From Paracoccaceae bacterium (GTDB taxonomy: Bacteria > Pseudomonadota > Alphaproteobacteria > Rhodobacterales > Rhodobacteraceae), in contig JANSXZ010000006.1 of the NCBI GenBank assembly GCA_024742705.1, positions 142,939-206,938 of the forward strand: DNA of 64,000 nucleotides, given 5' to 3'. How positions within the stretch are numbered: the first letter of the stretch is position 1; each line of letters starts with the position of its first letter. Below the pieces are notes generated by a model. It was given only the letters and a program-made list of their open reading frames with translations, searched no databases and was not told the DNA's origin. The position numbers and the translations under genes are program-made. Positions 44,296 through 52,217 of the stretch are shown here, piece after piece.

Positions 44296-45170
44296 AGCAG
44301 GAAGTGCTGGACCTCGCGAGATTGGGTTTCGAGCGATTTGCGCATCTTGATAAACGCCGCCGCTTCCAGCTGGCGCACCCGCTCCTTGGAGAGGCCAAGT
44401 TCGTCACCGAGGCTTTCCAGCGTGCGCGGTGCCTCGCGCAGCTTGCGTTCGCGGACAATGAAACGCTCGCGGTCGTTCAGGGTGGCCATCGCCGACAGCA
44501 GCCATTCGCGCAATTGCGCCGTGTCGTGGCTTTCTTCAACCTTTTCGGCGGCCTGTGCGCTGTCGTCTTCCAGGGCATCGATCCATTCGCGGCCTTCATC
44601 ATCGACGGATTGCGTGGCGTTCAGCGAATAATCCGATCCCGAAAGCCGGCCCTCCATCATCTCGACATCGTGCAGCGGAACGCCGATTTCAGTCGAGATC
44701 ATCTGGTGCAGCTGGTGCCGGTCAAGCTTCTGGCCCGAAGCCGCCGCCTCGCGTTCCAGACGGGCCTGCACCCGGCGCATGTTGAAGAACAGGGATTTCT
44801 GCGACGACGTAGAACCGGTGCGCACCATCGACCAGTTGCGCATCACGTAATCCTGGATGCTGGCCTTGATCCACCACACCGCATATGTGGAAAACCGCAC
44901 GCCGCGATCGGGGTCGAACTTGTCGGCGGCCTTCATCAGGCCCAGCCCGGCCTCCTGTATCAGGTCGTTCATCGGCGCGCCGTACCGTTTGAACTTGGAA
45001 GCCATAGAAATCGCCAGCCGCATGTAAGCCGTGATCAGCCGATGCAGAGCGGCCTCGTCACGCTGGTCGCGCCAGGCGTAGGCCAGCCTCAGTTCGGTCT
45101 CGGCATCGAGCAGTTCCGCCTTCATTGCGCGCCGCGACAGCGACATGTCTCTTGCAGTGTCCAGTGCCAT
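44292..45170 (-). CDS. rpoH: RNA polymerase sigma-32 factor, RpoHII type
   Basis: This is a 292 aa alternative sigma factor. Region 2 includes the AYMRLAISMASKFKRYGAPMNDLIQEAGLGLMKAADKFDP stretch. The -10-recognition part lies in FSTYAVWWIKASIQDYVMRNWSMVR, with an RpoH-box-like STSSQKSLFFNMRR. Region 4 has TLNDRERFIVRERKL and ESLGDELGLSKERVRQLEAAA. The RERKL element and short N-terminus fit the second (RpoHII) copy known in Rhodobacteraceae, used for singlet-oxygen response, rather than the heat-shock RpoHI. The ATG at 45170 follows AGGGGA. A TGATCC-type ECF promoter lies upstream. Confidence 0.88.
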   Translation of the reverse strand: MALDTARDMSLSRRAMKAELLDAETELRLAYAWRDQRDEAALHRLITAYMRLAISMASKFKRYGAPMNDLIQEAGLGLMKAADKFDPDRGVRFSTYAVWWIKASIQDYVMRNWSMVRTGSTSSQKSLFFNMRRVQARLEREAAASGQKLDRHQLHQMISTEIGVPLHDVEMMEGRLSGSDYSLNATQSVDDEGREWIDALEDDSAQAAEKVEESHDTAQLREWLLSAMATLNDRERFIVRERKLREAPRTLESLGDELGLSKERVRQLEAAAFIKMRKSLETQSREVQHFLL

Positions 45171-45228
45171 GTAACATCCCCTGATGAAGGTGCGCTGTTG
45201 ATTGCGCTTCTCTTTCAACCAATTGTTC

Positions 45229-45258
45229 AGGTTACGGCCCGCCCGACAAAATGGATCA
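45229..45258 (-). promoter_or_regulatory. Candidate sigmaE (RpoE/ECF11-type) promoter of rpoH
   Basis: On the minus strand TGATCC (45253-45258) is followed after 18 nt by TAACCT (45229-45234). TGATCC is the -35 element I know for the Rhodobacter sphaeroides RpoE regulon, whose main target is rpoHII. The site would give a 5' untranslated leader of roughly 50 nt. Confidence 0.65.
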
Positions 45259-45267
45259 CTCGAATAC

Positions 45268-45798
45268 ATGAACAAATCATTGCCAAAACTCACCCTGGTG
45301 CTGGGAGGTGCCGCTTCGGGCAAATCCGAATGGGCCGAAAGCCTGGTGGAAGCCCATTCTGTATCAAAGACTTACATAGCAACTGCCCAAGCGTTCGACG
45401 ATGAAATGAAAGTCAAGATCGCGCGCCACAAAAACATCCGCACGGACGGCTGGGCCACTGTTGAAACACCTCTGGATCCGGTGCCCGCGCTCGAAAATGC
45501 GGGCGCGGATCAGGCGGTGCTTCTGGATTGCGCGACGCTGTGGCTGAGCAACGTGATGCTGGCCGACCACGACACCGACGCTGCGGCCGATGCTCTCTTG
45601 TCCGGCTTGCAGCGCTGTGCCGCGCCCGTGGTGGTTGTGTCGAACGAGGTCGGGCAGGGTGTGGTGCCCGACACGCCACTGGGCCGCCGGTTCCGCGAGG
45701 CGCAGGGCCGGTTGAACATCGCGCTTGCCGCGCAGGCCGATCTGGCGGTGATGGTGATCGCCGGGCTGCCGCAGGTTCTCAAGGGGCGCCTGCCATGA
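45268..45798 (+). CDS. cobU: Adenosylcobinamide kinase/adenosylcobinamide-phosphate guanylyltransferase
   Basis: This enzyme (CobU in Salmonella, CobP in Pseudomonas) phosphorylates adenosylcobinamide and then transfers GMP to it, in nucleotide-loop assembly of B12. The 176 aa protein has the P-loop LVLGGAASGKSEWAE. The guanylylated His should be the one in ARHKNIRTDGWATVETP, and the Walker B-like strand is VLLDCATLWLSN. VSNEVGQGVVP and GRLNIALAAQADLAVMVIAGLP close the fold. The ATG at 45268 was chosen; the frame extends to 45202 inside the rpoH promoter. It overlaps the next gene as ATGA. Confidence 0.94.
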   Translation: MNKSLPKLTLVLGGAASGKSEWAESLVEAHSVSKTYIATAQAFDDEMKVKIARHKNIRTDGWATVETPLDPVPALENAGADQAVLLDCATLWLSNVMLADHDTDAAADALLSGLQRCAAPVVVVSNEVGQGVVPDTPLGRRFREAQGRLNIALAAQADLAVMVIAGLPQVLKGRLP

Positions 45799-46373
45799 CC
45801 CGGCTGCACATGGTTCGGCACGGCCCCACCCATGCCAGAACGATGGTCGGCTGGTCCGACCTGCCCGCCGATCTGTCGGACACCGCCGCTCTGGCGCGGC
45901 TGGCCGATCATCTGCCCGAAGCGGCGGTGGTCGTGTCATCCGATCTGTCGCGCGCCCGTGACACCGCCGATGCGGTGCAACGCGACCGCGACCGCCTGCC
46001 GCATCAGCCGGCGCTGCGCGAGATCAACTTCGGCGCATGGGAGCTGCGCGGTTTCCGCGAGATCGAGGCCGAGGATCCCGAACGCATCCGCGCCTATTGG
46101 GAAAGCCCCGGCGACATCCGCCCGCCCGGCGGCGAAAGCTGGCACGAGGTCTGCGCGCGGGTGGACGGCGCCATTGATGCGCTGATCGCGGAACATGCCG
46201 GCCGCGATATCGTTGTCGTGGCGCATTTCGGGGTGATCCTGACACAGGTCCAGCGCGCCATGCGCGTCGACGCGACGGTCGCCTTCGGGCACAAGATCGA
46301 CAACCTTTCGGTGACCGAGATCCATTGCGCGGCCGACCCTTGGCAGGTGCGGCTGATCAATCACATTCCGTGA
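45795..46373 (+). CDS. Histidine phosphatase, probable alpha-ribazole phosphatase (CobC-like)
   Basis: This 192 aa branch-1 histidine phosphatase has the catalytic motif HMVRHGPTHA, the Arg in SSDLSRARDTA and the Glu in LREINFGAWELRG. The second His is in VVAHFGVIL. Immediate coupling to cobU (ATGA) suggests CobC, which removes the 5'-phosphate of alpha-ribazole phosphate or of cobalamin phosphate. The family is broad and the assignment depends on context. Confidence 0.82.
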   Translation: MTRLHMVRHGPTHARTMVGWSDLPADLSDTAALARLADHLPEAAVVVSSDLSRARDTADAVQRDRDRLPHQPALREINFGAWELRGFREIEAEDPERIRAYWESPGDIRPPGGESWHEVCARVDGAIDALIAEHAGRDIVVVAHFGVILTQVQRAMRVDATVAFGHKIDNLSVTEIHCAADPWQVRLINHIP

Positions 46374-46432
46374 TCGAAGGGCGCACAATTCGCCATTGGC
46401 CTTGCGGCGCCTGCGCCGGTTAACCTGTGGGC

Positions 46433-47113
46433 ATGACGTATGATCTCTACATCGGCGACCGGATGTTTTCCAGCTGGTCCCTGCGCGGGAAACTGATGCT
46501 GGCAGGCTTTGGCCTGCCGCACCGGACGCATGAGACCGGGCTCTACTCGGGGACGCTGGCACACGATCTGCTGCCGCTTCATCCCGCGCGCCTTGTGCCG
46601 GTGCTGCGCTGCCCCGACGGCACCATCATCGGCGAAACGATGGCGATCGCCGAAACCCTGGCCGAAGACAACCCCGCCGCCGGATTGTGGCCCGATGACC
46701 GCGCCGCCCGCGCCACGGCGCGCTGGCTCTGCGCCGAGATGAGCAGCGGTTTCCAAGCGCTGCGCGACGGCTGCCCGATGCAGATGATGCACTGCCATGT
46801 AGGGTTCAACGCCACCGCGCCGGTGCGGGCCGACCTCGCGCGGCTCGAAACGCTCTGGGCGCATGCGCGGCAGGTGTCGGGCGCGTCCGAGGGATGGCTT
46901 TTCGGCGCCTACAGCCTTGCAGATGTGTTTTTCACCCCGGTCGCGGCGCGGATCGTCGGCTATGACCTGCCGGTATCGGATGGGGCACGCGCCTATTGCA
47001 CGGCTCTGCTGGCCCATGAGGAGGTACGCGAATGGCGCCGTCTGGCCGTGGGCGTACACTATGATCCGGTGCCCCATGCGCTGAACCTGCCCAACCGGCC
47101 CTGGCCCCTTTGA
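46433..47113 (+). CDS. Glutathione S-transferase family protein
   Basis: This 226 aa cytosolic protein has an N-terminal thioredoxin-like domain (YDLYIGDRMFSSWSLRGKLML, with SSWS at the active-site turn) and a helical C-terminal domain (GWLFGAYSLADVFFTPVAARI, with the conserved Asp of the N-capping box). The cis-Pro is in LVPVLRCPDG and the Glu-Thr/Ser glutathione-binding motif is in IIGETMAIAE. Start at the ATG at 46433; a GTG two codons upstream is possible. The substrate is unknown. Confidence 0.88.
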   Translation: MTYDLYIGDRMFSSWSLRGKLMLAGFGLPHRTHETGLYSGTLAHDLLPLHPARLVPVLRCPDGTIIGETMAIAETLAEDNPAAGLWPDDRAARATARWLCAEMSSGFQALRDGCPMQMMHCHVGFNATAPVRADLARLETLWAHARQVSGASEGWLFGAYSLADVFFTPVAARIVGYDLPVSDGARAYCTALLAHEEVREWRRLAVGVHYDPVPHALNLPNRPWPL

Positions 47114-47190
47114 CCAGCATGGCGAGAATCCGTTAACCATTCTTAAACCAAGCCTGCCTACTGATGTCGGCATTGGGAAAAGAGGTGCGG

Positions 47191-48708
47191 ATGGCAGCGC
47201 GGGCCTACACTGTCGCCTTCATGGGCGTCGAGGCGCAACTGGTCGAAGTGCAATGCGCCGTGGCGCCGGGCCTGCCGGGTTTTTCGGTGGTGGGCATGGC
47301 CGACAAATCGGTTTCCGAAGCACGCGACAGGGTGCGCAGCGCATTGGCGTCGATGGCCATAGCGCTTCCGTCAAAACGGATCACGATAAACCTGGCACCC
47401 GCCGATTTGCCCAAGGAAGGCAGCCATTTCGATCTGCCCATTGCCATCGCGCTGTTGGCCGCGCTCGACATCATTCCACGCGAAGCCGCGGAAGAGACCG
47501 TGGCGCTGGGCGAGATATCGCTCGACGGGCGGCTGATGCCCGTGCCCGGTGCCCTGCCCGCCGCAATGACAGCCGCCGCCGAAGGCCGGCGCCTGTTGTG
47601 CCCGGCGGCCTGCGGCGCCGAAGCCGCATGGGTGCAGGGCGCCGAGGTGATCGCGCCCGCCACGCTGGGCGATGCGCTTCGCCATCTGACAGGTGCGCGC
47701 CCAATCGCCCCCTCCGAACCCGGCGAGGTGACTCAACAGGCCGCCGTGAACGACTTGCGCGACGTCAAGGGGCAGGAGCGCGCGAAACGGGCGCTGGAAA
47801 TCGCCGCGGCGGGGCGTCACCATCTGCTGTTCGTCGGCACGCCGGGATCGGGTAAATCCATGCTGGCCGCGCGCATGCCCGGCCTGCTGCCACCGCTGAC
47901 CCCGGTCGAGGCGCTCGAGACGTCGATGATCCATTCGCTGGCCGGCCTGCTGGATCATGGCGGCATCAGCCGCGACCGCCCCTACCGCGCATTGCACCAC
48001 ACCGCGTCGCAGGCCGCGATCGTCGGCGGGGGCCGGCGCGCGAAACCAGGCGAAATCTCGCTGGCGCACAATGGCGTCCTGTTCATGGACGAGTTCCCCG
48101 AATACCCGCGCAACGTTCTGGAAACCCTGCGCCAACCCATCGAAACCGGCGAAGTGATGGTATCGCGGGCCAATGCGCACATCACCTATCCCTGCCGGTT
48201 TCAGCTGATCGCGGCGGCAAACCCCTGCAAATGCGGTTATCTGCCCGATCCGGCCCGCGCATGCAGCCGCGCGCCCACCTGTGGCGAGGATTACATGGGC
48301 CGCATTTCGGGGCCGTTGATGGATCGGTTCGACCTGCGGGTCGATGTGCCGCCGGTCGCCTTCACCGATCTGAACCTGCCCGCCGATGGCGAATGTTCCG
48401 ATGTCGTTGCAGCGCGCGTCGCTGCCGCACGCCAGGTGCAGGACCGCCGGTTCCATGACCGGCCCGCGCTTCGGCAGAACGCGGATGCCGATGGCGAAAC
48501 CCTGATGCGGATCGCCGCGCTTGATACCGAAGGCCGCGCGCTTATGGATCGCGGGGCCACGCGCTTCCAGTTGTCGGCGCGCGGTTTTCACAGGGTACTG
48601 CGCGTGGCGCGCACGATCGCGGACCTGGACGGTGCCGATGCGATCCGGCGGCCGCACCTGGCCGAGGCGCTCAGCTTTCGCGGCGGCCCCGCTGCCGGAC
48701 CCACCTGA
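47191..48708 (+). CDS. YifB/ComM-family Mg-chelatase-like AAA+ ATPase
   Basis: This 505 aa ATPase has an N-terminal Lon-like ChlI domain (YTVAFMGVEAQLVEVQCAV, GLPGFSVVGMADKSVSEARDR). The AAA+ core has Walker A VGTPGSGKSML and Walker B GVLFMDEFPEY. A zinc-like Cys cluster follows (NPCKCGYLPDPARACSRAPTC), then sensor elements. ComM-type members are hexameric helicases that promote branch migration during natural transformation. I chose the ATG at 47191 (after AAAGAGG), giving the usual MAARAYTVAF start; an ATG at 47164 is in frame. It ends 2 nt from the convergent gshB. Confidence 0.93.
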   Translation: MAARAYTVAFMGVEAQLVEVQCAVAPGLPGFSVVGMADKSVSEARDRVRSALASMAIALPSKRITINLAPADLPKEGSHFDLPIAIALLAALDIIPREAAEETVALGEISLDGRLMPVPGALPAAMTAAAEGRRLLCPAACGAEAAWVQGAEVIAPATLGDALRHLTGARPIAPSEPGEVTQQAAVNDLRDVKGQERAKRALEIAAAGRHHLLFVGTPGSGKSMLAARMPGLLPPLTPVEALETSMIHSLAGLLDHGGISRDRPYRALHHTASQAAIVGGGRRAKPGEISLAHNGVLFMDEFPEYPRNVLETLRQPIETGEVMVSRANAHITYPCRFQLIAAANPCKCGYLPDPARACSRAPTCGEDYMGRISGPLMDRFDLRVDVPPVAFTDLNLPADGECSDVVAARVAAARQVQDRRFHDRPALRQNADADGETLMRIAALDTEGRALMDRGATRFQLSARGFHRVLRVARTIADLDGADAIRRPHLAEALSFRGGPAAGPT

Positions 48709-48710
48709 CC

Positions 48711-49646
48711 TCAGCCGCGGCGGGCTTCTATGGCGTCCCAGATCTTGCCGGCGATGTTCACACCGTCGAACCGCTCAAGCTCCTGGATCCCGGTCGGCGA
48801 GGTGACATTGATCTCGGTCAGCCATTCGCCGATCACGTCGATGCCGACGAACACCTGGCCCTTTTCGCGCAGCAGCGGACCGATGGCGGCACAGATCTCG
48901 CGGTCGCGGTCGGTCAGGCCCACCTTTTCCGGCCGGCCGCCGACATGCATGTTCGACCGTGTCTCGCCCGCCGCAGGGACACGGTTGATCGCGCCCACTG
49001 GCTCTCCGTCCACAAGGATGACACGTTTGTCGCCCTTCGAGACAGCCGGCAGGAACTTCTGAACGATCAGCGGTTCGCGGGAAAACCCGGTGAAAAGCTC
49101 GTAGAGCGACGACAGGTTGCGGTCGTTTTCATCCAGCCGGAACACACCAGCCCCGCCGTTGCCATAGAGCGGCTTCAGGATGATATCGCCATGCCTGGCC
49201 TTGAAGGCACGGATCGTGTCGAGATCGCGCGCGATCGTGGTCGGCGGCGTCAGATGCGGAAAATCCAGAACAAGAAGCTTTTCGGGGTAATTGCGCACCC
49301 AGAACGGATCGTTGACGACAAGTGTCGTCGGCGCGAGCCGGTCCAGAAGATGGGTCGAAGTGATATAGTGCATGTCGAAGGGCGGATCCTGGCGCAGCCA
49401 GACCACGTCGAATTCCGACAGGTCCACGCTGCGGCGTGGGCCCAGAATCGCCGGATCGCCCGCAACGCGTTGCACCTGCATGTCATGGCCGCGCGCTGTG
49501 ATGCGGCCTTCGTCATAGGCCAGATGATCGGGCCCGTAGAAAAACAGGCTGTGTCCGCGTGCCTGCGCTTCCTCGGCCAGCCGGAAACTGCTGTCCGCGT
49601 TGATGTCCACCGACCCGATGGGGTCCATCTGAAATGCGATCTTCAT
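48711..49646 (-). CDS. gshB: Glutathione synthase
   Basis: GshB ligates glycine to gamma-glutamylcysteine in an ATP-dependent step, the last step of glutathione synthesis. The 311 aa ATP-grasp protein shows the prokaryotic GshB N-terminal domain ([20 protein letters not shown]) and [20 protein letters not shown]. The ATP-grasp core is [20 protein letters not shown], with [22 protein letters not shown]. The C-terminal metal-binding motif [21 protein letters not shown] completes the set. Confidence 0.96.
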   Translation of the reverse strand: MKIAFQMDPIGSVDINADSSFRLAEEAQARGHSLFFYGPDHLAYDEGRITARGHDMQVQRVAGDPAILGPRRSVDLSEFDVVWLRQDPPFDMHYITSTHLLDRLAPTTLVVNDPFWVRNYPEKLLVLDFPHLTPPTTIARDLDTIRAFKARHGDIILKPLYGNGGAGVFRLDENDRNLSSLYELFTGFSREPLIVQKFLPAVSKGDKRVILVDGEPVGAINRVPAAGETRSNMHVGGRPEKVGLTDRDREICAAIGPLLREKGQVFVGIDVIGEWLTEINVTSPTGIQELERFDGVNIAGKIWDAIEARRG

Positions 49647-49708
49647 TCTGCGCCTCCGCCATGCCGTCCCGATACATGACGCAGAGCCGACGGGGGTTCA
49701 ATGGCGGA

Positions 49709-50086
49709 TCACGCCGTGCCGAAGGCGTTTTCGATCACCTCGAATTCCGCGGCCGCATTCACCAGCGCCACGTCGAACCGTGTCTGCGTCAGCTGGCCGA
49801 AGGGTTCGGTTTCCAGAAAGGCGGACGCCGACGCGCAGATCCGATCCATCTGGCGCCGCGTGATCCGCGCCGCCGCCTCGGCAAAGGATCTGCTTTTCTT
49901 GACCTCGACAAACACCACGCCACCGTGCCCACGCGCCACGATATCGATTTCACCACCCGGTCCGCGCCACCGCCGTGCAACCTGAAAGCCGCGCCTTTCA
50001 TAGTCTTCGGCAACCCGCTGTTCGGCGGCATCGCCGGCCAGATGCGCCATTTGCCCGCGATGGTGCCGTGCGCAATGTGTTGTCAT
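49709..50086 (-). CDS. yraN: YraN-family (UPF0102) nuclease-like protein
   Basis: This 125 aa protein of the YraN family has a restriction-endonuclease-like fold resembling Holliday-junction resolvases. Visible motifs are AGDAAEQRVAEDYERRGFQV and the catalytic-like GGEIDIVARGHGGVVFVEVKKS (E-I-D, E-V-K). Function is not established. It lies 3 nt downstream of rsmI, the usual neighbour in proteobacteria. Confidence 0.9.
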   Translation of the reverse strand: MTTHCARHHRGQMAHLAGDAAEQRVAEDYERRGFQVARRWRGPGGEIDIVARGHGGVVFVEVKKSRSFAEAAARITRRQMDRICASASAFLETEPFGQLTQTRFDVALVNAAAEFEVIENAFGTA

Positions 50087-50089
50087 ATG

Positions 50090-50956
50090 TCATTCATCCC
50101 TGTTCCTGGTCAGCGTCAACGCCGCCTGATAAACCTGCCGGCGCGGCAGGTCGTGCGCCCGCGACACCAGATCGACCGCATCCTTCAACGAATGGCTTAC
50201 CAATGCCCGGCCAATTTCAGAGGGTAGGTCAAATTCGCTAACAGTTGTTGAATCCGTACGATCCACAAGCACCACGATCTCACCTTTCAAGGTTCTCTCG
50301 GCGACCGTTTCGGCCAGATCCGCCAGTGGCATCCGGATCACTTCCTCGAACTTTTTCGTCAGTTCCCGCGCCACCGCCGCACGGCGCGTGCCGCCCAGCA
50401 CCGTGGCGGCATCGGCGAGGCAGGCGGCGATGCGGTTCGGCGATTCGTAGAACACCAACGTGCCGGGCACCGCGCGCAGCGCCTCGAGACGTTTGCGGCG
50501 GGCCGCGGACGCGCTGGGCAGGAAGCCCGCGAAAAAGAAGGCATCTGTCGGCAGGCCGGCCAGCGTCAGCGCCGCCAGAACCGCCGAAGCGCCCGGGGCC
50601 ACGGTAACGGTATGGCCCGCCTCCGCCGCGGCGCGGCTCAGGTCATAGCCGGGATCGGCGATCAGCGGCATACCCGCTTCAGAGGCATAGGCCACCGACC
50701 GCCCCTCGGCCAGCAGCGCCATCAGACGCGCCCGCGCGCCCGGCCCGCTGTGATCATGATACGACAGCACCCGCCGCCCGGCCAGCGGCACGCCGTGGAT
50801 TTCCATCAGCCGCCGCAGGCTGCGCGTGTCTTCCGCCGCCAGCGCATCGGCCGATGCCAATACGTCAAGCGCGCGCAGGGTGATGTCGCGGGCGGCCCCG
50901 ATCGGCGTGGCCACAAAGTGCAATCCGGGCGTCAATCGGACGATCTGATGATTCAA
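50090..50956 (-). CDS. rsmI: 16S rRNA (cytidine-1402-2'-O)-methyltransferase
   Basis: RsmI methylates the 2'-O of C1402 in the ribosomal P site with S-adenosylmethionine. The 288 aa tetrapyrrole-methylase-fold protein shows LHFVATPIGAARDITLRAL near the start. It continues with AEDTRSLRRLMEIHG, YASEAGMPLIADPGYDL, AGFLPSASAARRK and FYESPNRI, all family signatures. It is divergent from the LpoA-like gene, an arrangement common in proteobacteria. Confidence 0.96.
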   Translation of the reverse strand: MNHQIVRLTPGLHFVATPIGAARDITLRALDVLASADALAAEDTRSLRRLMEIHGVPLAGRRVLSYHDHSGPGARARLMALLAEGRSVAYASEAGMPLIADPGYDLSRAAAEAGHTVTVAPGASAVLAALTLAGLPTDAFFFAGFLPSASAARRKRLEALRAVPGTLVFYESPNRIAACLADAATVLGGTRRAAVARELTKKFEEVIRMPLADLAETVAERTLKGEIVVLVDRTDSTTVSEFDLPSEIGRALVSHSLKDAVDLVSRAHDLPRRQVYQAALTLTRNRDE

Positions 50957-51041
50957 AGCTGGACCCGCCTTCCATGACGTTTATGATCGTGGCATCGTCC
51001 AAGCGGGCCATGCGCGCTGTTTCAGGGAGTTACCGCCAACC

Positions 51042-52217
51042 ATGTTTGCCCGAATGTCTGCCGCCCGCAAGCTGAGCCTGCGCCTTTTCGCCCTTCTGGG
51101 AATTCTTGGGCTTGCGGCCTGCGAACCCGTTGCGATCGGCGGCGGCGGTCCGACAATCAACACCGACAGGCCGGTTCCGGTGGCCTTGCTGGTGCCGCGC
51201 GGATCTGGGGGGGCGGGCGACGATGTCCTGGCGCAGAGCCTCGAGAACGCCGCGCGTCTGGCGATCGGCGATCTTGAGGGCGTGCAGATCGATCTGCGTG
51301 TCTATGCCACCGCCGGCAATGGCACCCAGGCCGCCGAAGCGGCGCGCCAGGCGGTAAACGACGGCGCCAAGATCATCCTGGGGCCGGTCTACGGAGAGGC
51401 CGCGAATGCCGCCGGCGTCGCGGTGTCCGGCCGCAACGTGAACGTGCTTTCGTTTTCCAACAACGCTTCCATAGCCGGCGGCAACGTTTTCGTTCTGGGC
51501 CCGACCTTCGAAAACACCGCGCGCCGGCTCACGCGTTTCGCCTCCGCCCAGGGCAAGAGCAACGTCGTGATAGTGCATTCGATCGATGTGGCGGGACAGG
51601 TCGGCCGCAACGCGATCCAGTCGGCCGCCAGCAGCGCGCGGTTGGCCGTGGCCGGCATCGTGCCCTACGAATTGTCGCAACAGGGGGTCATTGCCACGAT
51701 CCCTCAGGTGCGTGACACCATTTCGGCCTCGGGGGCCGATTCAGTCTTCTTCACCTCGACGACCGCCGGCGCGCTGCCCCTTTATACGCAATTGCTGCCC
51801 GAAGCGGGGGTTTCGCCGCAGGCGACCCAGTTCATCGGCCTGACCCGTTGGGACATACCCGCCCAGACGCTGGACCTGCCGGGCGTTCAGGGCGGTTGGT
51901 TCGCGATGCCGGATCCGGGCATGGCCGAACGCTTTCGCAGCCGCTATGCTGCGGCCTATGGCGCGCCGCCGCACCCCATTGGCGGATTGGCATATGACGG
52001 AATAGCCGCCATCGGCGCATTGGTCGGGGCCGGCAAATCCGACGCGCTGACCGGCGCGGCGTTGACCCAGGGTGCCGGCTTCCAGGGTGTCAGCGGCATA
52101 TTCCGGCTTCTGCCGGACGGCACCAACGAACGCGGCCTGGCCGTCGCGACAATCGAAAACAAACGCGTGGTGATTATTGACCCAGCTCCAAGAAGTTTCG
52201 CCGGAAGCGGATTCTGA
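51042..52217 (+). CDS. LpoA/LppC-type penicillin-binding protein activator lipoprotein
   Basis: This is a 391 aa lipoprotein with a signal peptide ending in the lipobox LGLAAC (Cys at about 27). The mature part is a type 1 periplasmic-binding-protein fold (VPVALLVPRGSGGAGDDVLAQSLENAARLAIGD; KIILGPVYGEAANAAG; FIGLTRWDIPAQTLDLPG). It corresponds to the C-terminal module of LpoA, which activates PBP1A from the outer membrane in enterobacteria. The N-terminal TPR part of LpoA is absent, as expected for alphaproteobacterial forms. Its role here is inferred. Its end overlaps the predicted glnD start by 41 nt. Confidence 0.88.
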   Translation: MFARMSAARKLSLRLFALLGILGLAACEPVAIGGGGPTINTDRPVPVALLVPRGSGGAGDDVLAQSLENAARLAIGDLEGVQIDLRVYATAGNGTQAAEAARQAVNDGAKIILGPVYGEAANAAGVAVSGRNVNVLSFSNNASIAGGNVFVLGPTFENTARRLTRFASAQGKSNVVIVHSIDVAGQVGRNAIQSAASSARLAVAGIVPYELSQQGVIATIPQVRDTISASGADSVFFTSTTAGALPLYTQLLPEAGVSPQATQFIGLTRWDIPAQTLDLPGVQGGWFAMPDPGMAERFRSRYAAAYGAPPHPIGGLAYDGIAAIGALVGAGKSDALTGAALTQGAGFQGVSGIFRLLPDGTNERGLAVATIENKRVVIIDPAPRSFAGSGF

